64,000 nt of DNA from Nocardioides solisilvae (GTDB lineage Bacteria > Actinomycetota > Actinomycetes > Propionibacteriales > Nocardioidaceae), in NCBI RefSeq assembly GCF_003194625.1, contig NZ_QHKX01000001.1:1054001-1118000 (forward strand), given 5' to 3'. Below, in pieces: positions 1 through 8,292 of the stretch. Each line of letters begins with the position of its first letter. Position 1 is the first letter of the stretch. The translations under genes were made by a program, and so were the position numbers. The notes under the pieces are model-generated. The model worked only from the letters and a program-made list of their open reading frames with translations, made no database searches and was not told where the DNA came from.

Positions 1-1
1 C

Positions 2-1636
2 CTCGCCGCCCGGCTCGGCGTCGCGCTGACCGACGTCTCGTGCTCCTCGGCCCGCACCGAGCACATGGCCAACCCGCAGGCGGGCATCGGCGGCACCGCG
101 CCGCCGCAGTTCGACGCCCTGCGCCCCGACACCGACCTGGTGACCCTGGGCATCGGCGGCAACGACGGCGGGCTCTTCGGCACCCTGATCGACCGCTGCC
201 CCGAGCTCGCCGAGACCGACCCGCAGGGGTCGCCGTGCCGCGACGAGTTCACCCAGGGCGGGGTCGACCTGATGGCCGCCAAGATCACGAAGACCAAGGC
301 CGACGTGCTCGACGTCCTCGACGGCATCCGCGAGCGCTCCCCGGAGGCCGAGATCGCGGTCGTCGGCTACCTGCGCCTCATGCCCGAGACCGGCTCCTGC
401 ACCAACGGGGCCGTGCCGATGACCAGCCTGGACATGCTCTGGGCCGACGAGATCCAGCGCACCCTCAACACCGCCCTCGCCGAGGCTGCGGCCGAGAAGG
501 GGGCGAGGTACGTCGACACCTACGGCCCCTCGCGCGGCCACGACGCCTGCGCGGGAGAGGACGCCTGGGTCCAGGGCAAGTGGATCGACCCGCTCAAGGC
601 GATGGAGTACCACCCCTTCGCCTCCGGCATGGAGGCCAGCGCGAAGATGGTCTACGAGACCCTCTTCGGCGTCGACCTGGCCCGCCACCGCCCCGTCCAG
701 GCTTCGGGCACCGAGCACGGCCACGCCCCCTCGGCCGCCGTCGACCACGACACCTCGACCCGCTGGGCCAGCGGTGAGTGGGCCGACGGGGCCTGGCTCC
801 AGGTCGACCTCGGCGAGGCGACGCCCGTCGACCGGGTCGTGCTCGGCTGGGAGGCTGCCTACGCGCAGGGCTACCGGATCGACGTCTCCGACGACGGTCG
901 CGACTGGCGCACCGTCTGGCGCACCATCAACGGCGACGGCGGCCGCGACACCGCCGGCTTCACCGCCACCTCGGTCCGATTCGTCCGGGTGACGGCGGAG
1001 CGTCGCGCCACCCGGTACGGCGTCTCCCTCTGGGACCTCGAGGTCTACGGCCCGGCCGGCAGCCCGGTCGACGGCGGCCCAATCGACGACGGGCCGGTCG
1101 ACGACGGCACCGGCGAGCAGCCTGCAGAGGACGGGAACGAGCAGCCGGCAGCAGACGCGGTCGAGCAGCCGGTGGACGACGCGGGCGAGCAGCCGGCGCA
1201 GACCCAGCCGGTGCAGACCCAGCCGGCGCAGACCCAGCCCGCCCCCGCGACGGCCACCGCGGCCGGCCGGGTGCGCGCCACGGTCCTGGCCAGCCCGCGC
1301 CCCGACCGCCTGCGGGTGCGCCTGGCCGACGGGTCGGCGACGACGGTCCGGCTGGCCGGCGTACGGGCGCCCAGGCCCTCCTGCCTCCCGGTCGCCCGCA
1401 AGGTCGCCCGGAAGCAGCTCTCCCGCGGCACGCGGGTGGTCCTCGTCCGCTCGGCGGGCGGCGACCGCCACTACGTGCAGCTGCGCGGCAAGGACGTCGG
1501 CAAGCGCCTCGTGCGGGCCGGCCTCCTGCGGGTCGCCGGCAAGGCCGGTCGCGGCGACTTCGAGCGGCGAGGGGCCTACGTGAAGGCCCAGCGCGCCGCC
1601 CGCGCCCAGGGCCGCGGCACCTGGGGCCGCTGCTGA
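2..1636 (+). CDS. SGNH/GDSL hydrolase with discoidin and SNase-like domains (5' truncated)
   Basis: The reading frame is open from the window edge, so the start and the nucleophile-serine block lie upstream; about 544 residues are visible. Visible residues 1-205 form an SGNH-type esterase: a DVSCSSA stretch, the GGND block III at about 52-55, and the late catalytic His in a YHPFASG motif near 204. Residues 229-350 look like an F5/8-type C (discoidin) carbohydrate-binding domain (AVDHDTSTRWASG, LQVDLG, VRFVRV). An acidic/Gln/Pro linker with EQPA and TQPAQ repeats follows. The last about 125 residues resemble a staphylococcal-nuclease fold ending GRGTWGRC, but the usual IDtPE active-site motif reads VRAPRPS, so that domain may be inactive. 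Probably secreted and acting on lipid or glycan esters at the cell surface (inference). It converges with the next gene. Confidence 0.8.
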   Translation, partial: LAARLGVALTDVSCSSARTEHMANPQAGIGGTAPPQFDALRPDTDLVTLGIGGNDGGLFGTLIDRCPELAETDPQGSPCRDEFTQGGVDLMAAKITKTKADVLDVLDGIRERSPEAEIAVVGYLRLMPETGSCTNGAVPMTSLDMLWADEIQRTLNTALAEAAAEKGARYVDTYGPSRGHDACAGEDAWVQGKWIDPLKAMEYHPFASGMEASAKMVYETLFGVDLARHRPVQASGTEHGHAPSAAVDHDTSTRWASGEWADGAWLQVDLGEATPVDRVVLGWEAAYAQGYRIDVSDDGRDWRTVWRTINGDGGRDTAGFTATSVRFVRVTAERRATRYGVSLWDLEVYGPAGSPVDGGPIDDGPVDDGTGEQPAEDGNEQPAADAVEQPVDDAGEQPAQTQPVQTQPAQTQPAPATATAAGRVRATVLASPRPDRLRVRLADGSATTVRLAGVRAPRPSCLPVARKVARKQLSRGTRVVLVRSAGGDRHYVQLRGKDVGKRLVRAGLLRVAGKAGRGDFERRGAYVKAQRAARAQGRGTWGRC

Positions 1637-1658
1637 GCGACCCCGCCGCTGTGACCCC

Positions 1659-4157
1659 TCAGCGCACCCGCACCACCCGGCCGGCCGCGTCGAGCTCGAC
1701 CTCGACGCGGCCGGTCGTGGTGCAGTGGGTGAAGGTGCTGCCGAGCCGCTGGTAGGGCTGGCCCACCGCCCGCAGCACCTGCTCGACGCCCATCCCCGGG
1801 CGCACCTGCTGCCGGAACGCCGCGGGGGTGAGCGCCAGCCCCGGGTTGCGGCACGAGTCAGGCCGCACGCCGACCGCCCGCTCCCAGGTCTGCAGGTAGG
1901 CCTCCGCGCCCCGCGCCATGTCGTCCTTGAACGCGGCCGCGCCCTCGGGGCCGCCCGCCGCCCCGGTCTCGGCGACGTGGGCGGCGTCCTCGATCCAGTC
2001 GGGGTAGAGGCCGTACTGCGCGACGCCGTCGAGGTTGATGTCCCAGGTCCGCTGCCCGGCGCGCTGGCGGTCGACCCGGACGCCGTGGAACCCGGTGAAC
2101 GGGTAGCTCACCGGGGCCACGGCGTCCGCCCCCCTCGGGTTCCCCTGCGCCCCGAGGCCGTTGATGTCGGCGCCGAAGCCGAAGCCGAAGTAGTAGCGCG
2201 GGTCCGCCCAGCCGAGGTGCCGCCGCCACTTGTCGACGAAGCCGGTCGAGTCGCCGGCGTACGGCGCGACGTAGCCGCCGAGGGCGTAGATCCGCGGGTA
2301 GGAGTCGGGGGTCGACCAGGAGTGGCTCGACATGATCCCGGAGTAGCCGCGGGACTCCACCTGGTCGATCAGCGAGCGCCGCGCCTTGACGCTCATGTGG
2401 TCGGGATCGATGAGCATCCCGCGGTCCATCATCGAGTCGACGAGGTGGGCGCCGAGGTTGGTCAGGCCGCGGTTGTTGCAGTGCAACGGGCGGCCGTAGA
2501 GCGGCAGCGCGGGCAGCTTCAGGCCGTCGACCAGCTGGCCGATCGCCCCGAAGAGCGCGTCCTGCTGCTGGTTGGTGACCTCGTTGCCCGGCAGCTGGCC
2601 GAGCGCCAGCTGGGTCTTGTCGGCGCTCTCCCCGTCGGCGGGCTCGCAGTGCCGCATGTCCCAGAAGGAGCCGGTCTCGAGGAAGTTGGCGGCGTTCACC
2701 ACGACCCCGGTGGCGCCGGCGTCGCCGGCCACCCCCGACAGGGCGTTGTCGAACTTGTTGACCAGCTCCATCTGGCGCACCCCGAGCCGGTGCATCTCGT
2801 CGAGCTGGCGGTCGATCGAGGCGGGGTCGCAGGCGGGCTGGTCACCGGCCACGGAAATCCGCTTGAAGGTGCAGCCGAACGGCACCGACGTCTCGATCCC
2901 CATCACCACGGCGAGCTTGCCCGCGTTGATCACCTCGCGGGCCTGCCACGGGGAGGTGACGATCCGGTACCAGCCCTTCCCGGGACCGCCGTGCTGGGCG
3001 TCGACGTAGTCCTGCAGCGCGAACATCCCCTGCGCCTGCAGCCGCACGGAGTCCATGTCGTCGCACGAGTTGCGCTTGAGCGGGTAGAGCTCGCAGAGCT
3101 TGTTGTTCTCGGTGAGCAGGTTGACGAAGAGCCGCTGGCCGCCGCGCCACGCGCGCTCGAGCCACTTGTAGTAGGTGCCCTCGTGGGTGAGGGAGTCGGG
3201 CGCCGGCCAGTCCTTGAAGGTCGGCCAGCCGACGGGGTCGTGCCCCGCCCCGCCGGAGAGCACCGACTCCAGCAGTGCCCCCTTGCCGCCGGTGAGGGTG
3301 TGGTCGACGCAGTCCTTGAGGGCGTGCTCGGGCCCCAGCTCGTGCCACGGGCGGCCGCAGTGGACCATCCCGCCGAGGAACTCGAACGCCATCCCGTGGG
3401 TGTGGGCGTCCACGTAGCCGCGGACCTCCTGGTACGGCGTCACGCCCGCGTGCGGGTCGCCGGTGACGTTGACCTCGGCCTCGGGGAAGTCGGAGCAGCC
3501 GGTGGTCAGCCGCGGCTGGAACGAGGTGGTGCCGCCGAGCCGGAGCCGGCGGTCGCCCGACTCGAACGTGAACGAGCCGCTCGCGGCGCGCGCCACCCAG
3601 ATCCCGGCCCGGGTCGCGCTCCGCAGCCGCAGCGGGGTGCTCAGCAGCGGGTTGCGGGTCAGGTACCGGCCGTCCGCGTCGAGGAGCAGGAAGGCGCCCA
3701 GCCTGGCCGCGCGGAACCGCACCGGCTGACCGGCCAGCGCGTAGCAGCCGCCCGCGAGGTCGTGCACGCCGCCCGGGCGGTCGGGGTTGGTGAAGCCGGC
3801 CGGCACGGTGCGCAGCGGCGGGTCGGGGAGGGTCCGCTCCCGGGCGACGTGCTCCCGCGCCGCGTCGCGCTGGGCGGCGGTCGTCGGGTCCGCCGTACCC
3901 CTCGAGCCCGCGTCGCCGCCGCGGCTGATCGCGTTCTTCAGCGCGGGGTCGGCCTCGGCGTGCGGGTCGGTCGCGGCCAGCTCGACCTCGACCGCCTCCT
4001 GCTGCTCGTCGTGCAGGGTGAGCAGCGCGCCGGGTCGGGACCCGTCGCTGAAGAGCGGCGCCAGGGGGGAGCGCTCCGACGGGAGCACGGCCCCGGCGGC
4101 GACCAGGGTGACGGCGGTGGTGGTCGCCACGAGCAGGTGGCGGACGGCAGGCAGCAT
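1659..4157 (-). CDS. secreted membrane-dipeptidase (M19)-like metallohydrolase
   Basis: 832 residues. An N-terminal hydrophobic stretch (about 5-25) looks like a signal peptide. Residues about 130-225 form a beta-rich domain of unknown type (GGCYALAGQPVRFRA, RNPLLSTPLRLRS). From about 248 the sequence reads YVDAHTHG, a metal-binding His-x-His start of an amidohydrolase/M19 barrel. Later come IDPDHMS and SSHSWS, matching the His ligands of renal-dipeptidase-like enzymes. Actinomycete proteins of this kind are often labelled 'coagulation factor 5/8 domain' or peptidase M19; the substrate is unknown. It is much longer than a classical M19 dipeptidase (about 350-400 residues) because of the N-terminal domain and insertions. 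The ATG is preceded by an AAGGAGGAA ribosome-binding site. Confidence 0.75.
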   Translation of the reverse strand: MLPAVRHLLVATTTAVTLVAAGAVLPSERSPLAPLFSDGSRPGALLTLHDEQQEAVEVELAATDPHAEADPALKNAISRGGDAGSRGTADPTTAAQRDAAREHVARERTLPDPPLRTVPAGFTNPDRPGGVHDLAGGCYALAGQPVRFRAARLGAFLLLDADGRYLTRNPLLSTPLRLRSATRAGIWVARAASGSFTFESGDRRLRLGGTTSFQPRLTTGCSDFPEAEVNVTGDPHAGVTPYQEVRGYVDAHTHGMAFEFLGGMVHCGRPWHELGPEHALKDCVDHTLTGGKGALLESVLSGGAGHDPVGWPTFKDWPAPDSLTHEGTYYKWLERAWRGGQRLFVNLLTENNKLCELYPLKRNSCDDMDSVRLQAQGMFALQDYVDAQHGGPGKGWYRIVTSPWQAREVINAGKLAVVMGIETSVPFGCTFKRISVAGDQPACDPASIDRQLDEMHRLGVRQMELVNKFDNALSGVAGDAGATGVVVNAANFLETGSFWDMRHCEPADGESADKTQLALGQLPGNEVTNQQQDALFGAIGQLVDGLKLPALPLYGRPLHCNNRGLTNLGAHLVDSMMDRGMLIDPDHMSVKARRSLIDQVESRGYSGIMSSHSWSTPDSYPRIYALGGYVAPYAGDSTGFVDKWRRHLGWADPRYYFGFGFGADINGLGAQGNPRGADAVAPVSYPFTGFHGVRVDRQRAGQRTWDINLDGVAQYGLYPDWIEDAAHVAETGAAGGPEGAAAFKDDMARGAEAYLQTWERAVGVRPDSCRNPGLALTPAAFRQQVRPGMGVEQVLRAVGQPYQRLGSTFTHCTTTGRVEVELDAAGRVVRVR

Positions 4158-4212
4158 GTGTTCCTCCTTGCCCGCTCAACGAGCCGCGCGGCCAAGGGTT
4201 ACGGGTGCGGCC

Positions 4213-4512
4213 TCAACCGATCAGGGCGACGTTCTCCAGCTCGGCCTCGCGGGCGGTCTCGCGGTGGGTGGCCACGGCGCCCCGGACGCTGTCCAGCGCC
4301 TGGGTGAGCGCCTCGATCCCGTCGCGGAGGCGCTGCTCGTGGGCCTGCTGCGCCACGCGGGACGGCGTCTCCTCGGTCCACGCTGTCGTCTGCGCGTTCA
4401 CCTGGTCGAGGATCCCGGTCAGGTGGTCGCGGATGGCGGTCGTGGCCTCGGCCAGCGCCGTCTCCATGTCGGTGAGGGAGCCCTGGTGCACCACCAGGCC
4501 CCGCTCGCTCAC
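4213..4512 (-). CDS. WXG100/ESAT-6-like small protein
   Basis: 99 residues, almost entirely helical in character, with a central turn around residues 45-50 (TAWTEETPS). Length and heptad-like pattern match the WXG100 superfamily of type VII secretion substrates and chaperone-like partners. The canonical W-x-G is replaced by W-T-E. Its ATG overlaps the stop of the upstream gene by 4 bp (ATGA), so the two are probably translated together and may form a heterodimer, as EsxA/EsxB pairs do (family knowledge; pairing here is inferred). No ESX core genes are in the window. Confidence 0.6.
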   Translation of the reverse strand: MSERGLVVHQGSLTDMETALAEATTAIRDHLTGILDQVNAQTTAWTEETPSRVAQQAHEQRLRDGIEALTQALDSVRGAVATHRETAREAELENVALIG

Positions 4513-4823
4513 TGCGCGCCCCCGAGCCGCCCGGCGAGCTGCTGGTAGGCCTGGGTCTGGACGCGGTCGTTGGCCGCGTGCTCCTGGGCGACCGCCATGA
4601 TCGCGGACGCGTAGCCCTCGAGGATCGGCCCGAGCGTCGTGGCCACCTCGAACCAGGCGCCGACCGCCTCCGCGAAGGCGCCCGCGGCCTGGCCGCGGAA
4701 CCCGGCGGACGACGCCTCGAGCGAACCGCCCAAGCCGGTCAGGAGGTCCTGGAGCGGCGCGATGCCCTCCACGACCGTCGTGGCGGCCGACTGCAGCTCG
4801 GCGTACTCCAGCCCGATGCTCAT
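4509..4823 (-). CDS. WXG100-family small protein
   Basis: 104 residues starting MSIGLEYAEL. This start was chosen over a much longer open frame because it is preceded by GGAGGACCC and because the upstream extension is low-complexity Ser/Arg. It shows a helix, a turn (AGFRGQAAGAF near residues 40-50) and a second helix, as in WXG100 proteins, but with F-R-G instead of W-x-G. It is the first gene of a two-gene unit with the neighbouring 99-residue protein, overlapping it by ATGA. Presumed type VII secretion substrate or partner; secretion itself cannot be shown here. Confidence 0.65.
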   Translation of the reverse strand: MSIGLEYAELQSAATTVVEGIAPLQDLLTGLGGSLEASSAGFRGQAAGAFAEAVGAWFEVATTLGPILEGYASAIMAVAQEHAANDRVQTQAYQQLAGRLGGAQ

Positions 4824-4927
4824 GGGTCCTCCGCTCCCTCGGCGCAACCTGCCGGGGAGCAGTCTGCCCGTTCGTCCGGATCCGAAACAGCGGGCCCGTG
4901 TCAGGGTGATCGGCCCCGGCCTGTGCC

Positions 4928-4943
4928 TACCCACTAGTAGGTA
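4928..4943. promoter_or_regulatory. near-perfect palindrome TACCCACTAGTAGGTA
   Basis: Sixteen bases with arms TACC/GGTA around a palindromic ACTAGT core; only the C/A pair flanking the core breaks symmetry. It lies about 105 bp upstream of the WXG100 pair (minus strand) and about 80 bp before the possible plus-strand ORF at 5023. The form is typical of a TetR-type operator, but no regulator gene is adjacent. Confidence 0.4.
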
Positions 4944-5022
4944 ATTTCGGTCCCCGACGCGCGCGGTCGCCCCACCCGTCCCCCGGGGTCGACGCCTGAC
5001 CCCGGAGGCGGAGGTCCGGCTG

Positions 5023-5232
5023 GTGGCCCCCTTCGGCGTCGTCGTCCACCGGGAGCGGCTCGCCCTGCCCGAGCTGCTGCCCGGGAGCGCGGTGAGCGGC
5101 TCGGTCGAGCTGGACCGGGTGCCGTCGCTCGGGCTGGTCGAGGCCGAGCTGGTGGTCACGGCCGAGGGCGTCGAGGCGCGGACGAGCGGGGACGACGAGA
5201 GCGAGGAGCTCCTCGCCGGGCTGCGCGCCTGA
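5023..5232 (+). CDS. small hypothetical protein
   Basis: 69 residues from a GTG, with GGAGG about 10-15 bases upstream; the frame is open back to a TAA at 4942 but offers no other usual start codon. Composition is protein-like (LVAPFGVVVHRERLALPELLPGS at the start, an acidic DDESEELL near the end), unlike the Arg/Ser-rich shadow frames here. I recognise no family. It fills the space between the two WXG units and could be a third element of that island or a chance open frame. Confidence 0.35.
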   Translation: MAPFGVVVHRERLALPELLPGSAVSGSVELDRVPSLGLVEAELVVTAEGVEARTSGDDESEELLAGLRA

Positions 5233-5264
5233 CGAGGAGCCCCTCGCTCGGGGGTCGGTGCGGG

Positions 5265-5837
5265 TCAGGCGCGGTGGCTGCCGCCGGGGGCGTCGTCGCG
5301 GCGGCCGTCCTCGTAGCCCTGCTCGTAGGCGTCCCCGCCCTGCTCGGCGGCGCGCTGGTCGGCGGCACCGTCCGCGCGGTGGGAGCCGTCGGTGCCGGTG
5401 CCGGTCTCGGCGCGCTCGCGGCCGGTGTCGTCGAGGATGGTGTCGTGCTCGTCGGCGGCGTGGTGCGAGCCGGTGGTGGCGGCGGTGGTGCGGTCGGGGT
5501 CGAGGCGGTCGGCCTCGCGGACCCGGTCCTCGTGCAGCGCGGCCTGCTGCTGGTAGCCGACCTGGGCCTCCTTGGCCCGCTCCTCGGCCTGGGCGGCCTC
5601 GCGACGCAGCTTCTCGGCGCGGACCTCCTCCTCCTTGGCGCGCAGCTCGGCGTCGGGCAGGGCCTGCGCGTGCTGGTCGGCCTCCTGGCGCAGCTCGGCG
5701 GCCTTGCGGGCCCGCTCGGCGCGCTCGGCCTCCTCGCGCTCGTGCTTCTTCTTCTTCATCAGCCACGCGACGAGGGCGATGAGCGCCAGCACGACCACGA
5801 CGGCGACGACGAGCCAGACGATCTCCTGAGTCTCCAT
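5265..5837 (-). CDS. single-pass membrane protein with charged coiled coil
   Basis: 190 residues. The start MET QEI was preferred over a longer frame because it leads straight into a transmembrane helix (residues about 6-27, Val/Ala/Leu-rich) followed by a KKKK stop-transfer. Residues about 30-105 are a continuous Glu/Lys/Arg/Ala coiled coil (EREEAERAERARKAAE). The rest is hydrophilic, Asp/Gly/His-rich and probably disordered, ending YEQGYEDGRRDDAPGGSH. No enzymatic motif. It is divergent from the WXG gene at 5917, so it may be a membrane-associated accessory of that locus, but function is unknown. Confidence 0.65.
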   Translation of the reverse strand: METQEIVWLVVAVVVVLALIALVAWLMKKKKHEREEAERAERARKAAELRQEADQHAQALPDAELRAKEEEVRAEKLRREAAQAEERAKEAQVGYQQQAALHEDRVREADRLDPDRTTAATTGSHHAADEHDTILDDTGRERAETGTGTDGSHRADGAADQRAAEQGGDAYEQGYEDGRRDDAPGGSHRA

Positions 5838-5916
5838 GACAGGCGCGTACCCCCGCGGGCCCTCCGGCATGTGAACCCCCGGTTTGCCGCCCCCGGGCCG
5901 GGGGAGGGTGGTGGCC

Positions 5917-6246
5917 ATGGCGTCGTACGACTTCGAGGTGGACCTGCAGAGCCTGGGCCAGGCGGCCCAGGGCCTGGCGGACACGGTGGAGCTGTTCCGG
6001 AAGAAGGACGTGGAGGACCTGGTCCCCACCGAGTCCGACCTGGGCAGCGCGGTGGTGTGGAGCGCGGTCGAGGAGTTCAAGAACCGCTGGGAGGAGGGCG
6101 TCAACAACCTCTGCCAGGACGTCGAGGAGATGTCCGGGCGGCTCGGGAAGATCGCGATGAACTACCACGAGGCCGACACGGCGGGCGCCGACGCGATGCG
6201 CAAGGTGGCCGGCCAGGTCGCCGAGGTGAAGGTCATGGGGGGCTGA
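5917..6246 (+). CDS. WXG100-like small protein
   Basis: 109 residues starting MASYDFEVD, with a GGGGGAGGG purine stretch upstream. Two predicted helices are separated near W-S-A-V (residues about 46-50), followed by RWEEGVNNL, in the pattern of WXG100/ESAT-6-like proteins, although the exact W-x-G is missing. One base separates its stop from the following effector-like gene, so the two are almost certainly co-transcribed. WXG partners of this kind commonly escort a larger WXG-headed effector to the type VII secretion system (family knowledge). Confidence 0.65.
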   Translation: MASYDFEVDLQSLGQAAQGLADTVELFRKKDVEDLVPTESDLGSAVVWSAVEEFKNRWEEGVNNLCQDVEEMSGRLGKIAMNYHEADTAGADAMRKVAGQVAEVKVMGG

Positions 6247-6247
6247 C

Positions 6248-7909
6248 GTGCCGGACTTCACCATCCGGGGCAACCCGGGCGCGATCCGCTCGCGCGCCCT
6301 GCTGACCGCCGAGAAGGGGCAGGTCTTCTACGACACCGGCGACGCCCTCGCCCGGATCGACACGTCGGGGTGGGTCGGCCGGGCGGCCGACGCCTTCCGC
6401 GACGCCCACGACCTCGAGCCCGAGCGCTGGACGAGGGCGGGCAACGGCTTCCGGAAGGCCGGGGCCGCGCTGCAGGTGTACGCCGACGCCGTCGAGCACG
6501 CGCAGTCCGTCGCGGAGTGGGCCCGTCGCGAGCACGACCGGGGCGAGCGGGTCACCGACGACGCGCGGGCGGCGTACGACGCCGACGTCGCCGAGGGCCG
6601 CGCCAAGGTGGCCTCCGGGGAGTACTCGTCGCTGACGATCCACCCCTTCCAGGACCCGGGGAAGGCGATCCGGGACAACGCCCTGAGCGAGCTGTCCCGG
6701 GCCCGGCGGGACCTCGAGGACGCCGCGCACACCTGCGCGGGCCAGGTGCGGGCCGGCTGCGCCGACGCGCCGCAGGAGCCGGCCTGGTGGGAGTCGGGCC
6801 TCAAGTTCATCGGCGGGGTCCTGCAGGGCGCCGGGGAGGCGCTCTGGGACCTCCTCACGATGATCCCGTTCAACCCGATCGACCTGGTCGTCGACGCCTA
6901 CAAGGTCGGCACCGGCCAGCTCACCCCGGAGGAGCTGGCCAAGAAGTACGAGCTCGGCCTCGAGAACGCCTTCGACATGGCCCAGGGGATCTACCACGGG
7001 GTGACGACCGACCCGCTCGGCTTCGGCAAGGAGATGGGCAAGAGCCTGCTCGACTGGGACACGTGGGCCGACGACCCCGCCCGCGCCATCGGCCACCTGG
7101 TGCCCGACGCGGTCGCGGCGGCGCTCACCTTCGGCACCGGCGCGCTGGCCACGCGGGGCGCCAAGGGCGGGCTCGACCTCCTCGACGGCCTCTCTGACAT
7201 GGCGAAGATGGACGACCTGTCCGACCTGGGCAAGCTCGACGGACTGGCCGACGCCGGGGGCGTGCGGCGGCTCGACCGGCTGCCCGACGACATCCGGGAC
7301 CTCGTCGACAAGCCGGTCACCGACCTCACCCGGGCCGAGATCGAGCAGCTCGTGCGGGCCCGTGACGAGGTGACGGTCGCCCCGGGGACGCCGATGCAGC
7401 GGGTGATCACCCACCAGCAGGTCGAGGACTACCTGCGCGGCGAGAGCAACGACAAGTTCTTCGAGCCCGACCAGACCTTCGGCTACACGGCTCGCCGCGA
7501 GGACGTCGAGCACCTGCGCACCCCGCAGGACCTCTTCGACGGGCTGGGGCTGGACTACGAGGGCACCGAGCACCGCGCCGCCGGCGACCTCCGCGGGCCC
7601 AACGAGGGCGGGACGGCGCGCGACCAGATCCACGTGCTGCGGTACGAGGCCCTCGGCCCCGACGACGTCATCGTGCCGAGGCACTCCTCGTTCGGGTCCG
7701 ACGGCAAGGACGCGGGCTTCGACGACATCGCCGTCGACCCGAAGAACCCGTTCACCGGCAACGGTTACACGTCGGGCGGGATCCCCGAGTTCAGGACCCC
7801 GCAGGCGACCCAGCTGACCGACGGTGCCGAGATCTGGAGGGTCGACGCCTCGGGCCAGGAACGCCGCGTGGCAGTCTTCGGTCAGGGGAGCTGGAGGGCG
7901 GTGGACTGA
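6248..7909 (+). CDS. WXG-headed polymorphic toxin-like protein (putative T7SS effector)
   Basis: 553 residues. The N-terminal about 110 residues contain a true W-V-G motif (SGWVGRAADAF, about residues 40-50) in a helix-turn-helix layout, as in type VII effectors. A middle segment has two hydrophobic stretches (about 180-215 and 270-300: GLKFIGGVLQGAGEALWDLL, AVAAALTFGTGALATRGAKGG). A hydrophilic spacer leads to a C-terminal domain (about 370-553) rich in charged and Gly residues, ending GIPEF..GAEIWRVDASGQERRVAVFG. This is the layout of polymorphic toxins: secretion head, variable toxin tip. I cannot assign the tip to a known toxin family. The stop overlaps the next start (ATGA), as expected for a toxin/immunity pair. 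Confidence 0.65.
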   Translation: MPDFTIRGNPGAIRSRALLTAEKGQVFYDTGDALARIDTSGWVGRAADAFRDAHDLEPERWTRAGNGFRKAGAALQVYADAVEHAQSVAEWARREHDRGERVTDDARAAYDADVAEGRAKVASGEYSSLTIHPFQDPGKAIRDNALSELSRARRDLEDAAHTCAGQVRAGCADAPQEPAWWESGLKFIGGVLQGAGEALWDLLTMIPFNPIDLVVDAYKVGTGQLTPEELAKKYELGLENAFDMAQGIYHGVTTDPLGFGKEMGKSLLDWDTWADDPARAIGHLVPDAVAAALTFGTGALATRGAKGGLDLLDGLSDMAKMDDLSDLGKLDGLADAGGVRRLDRLPDDIRDLVDKPVTDLTRAEIEQLVRARDEVTVAPGTPMQRVITHQQVEDYLRGESNDKFFEPDQTFGYTARREDVEHLRTPQDLFDGLGLDYEGTEHRAAGDLRGPNEGGTARDQIHVLRYEALGPDDVIVPRHSSFGSDGKDAGFDDIAVDPKNPFTGNGYTSGGIPEFRTPQATQLTDGAEIWRVDASGQERRVAVFGQGSWRAVD

Positions 7910-8292
7910 TGCGCGTGTCGGGCATCTGGACGACCCTCGACGGGCTGCCGCGCCGGGTCAAGGGGCGGTACGACCTGGAGACGGTCGACCTCGAGCCGGT
8001 GCGTGCCGACGCGGGTGCCGAGGTGGGGGCGGTCGTCGAGGTCGTGCCGGCGAGCCGGGTCGGCACGGTCGAGCGGGTCCACGTGACCGCGCAGTGGCGC
8101 GGCGGCGAGGTGGTCGTGAGCGGCGAGGTGGCACCGGGCCGGATCGGGTTCTACACCTGGGACGCGGGCCTCGCCGAGCGCGAGGGCCTGGACGGCAGCC
8201 GGTACCGGGGGTGGAGCGGGGTCGCCGACGTGGCCGACCTCGGCGAGGTCGTGGAGGACGTGAAGGTGCTGAGGGAGGCGGGTGCGCCGTGA
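7909..8292 (+). CDS. candidate immunity protein
   Basis: 127 residues, acidic, no signal peptide, predicted beta-rich (IWTTLDGLPRRVKGRYDL at the start; VTAQWRGGEVVV in the middle). It begins in the stop codon of the effector-like gene (ATGA) and overlaps the next gene by GTGA. A short cytoplasmic protein immediately after a WXG-headed toxin-like gene is the usual position of an immunity gene; the assignment rests on that context. The segment VVPASRVGTVERVHVTAQWRG matches a segment near the C-terminus of the next protein, so the two share a domain. Confidence 0.5.
   Translation: MRVSGIWTTLDGLPRRVKGRYDLETVDLEPVRADAGAEVGAVVEVVPASRVGTVERVHVTAQWRGGEVVVSGEVAPGRIGFYTWDAGLAEREGLDGSRYRGWSGVADVADLGEVVEDVKVLREAGAP

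Noticed and set aside
1725..4307. An 860-codon plus-strand frame opposite the M19-like gene
   Set aside because: The minus strand has a signal peptide, ribosome site and metal motifs; this frame has none.
4927..6273. 448-codon minus-strand frame through the WXG island
   Set aside because: It runs antisense to the WXG gene at 5917 and out of frame with the coiled-coil membrane protein; no motif.
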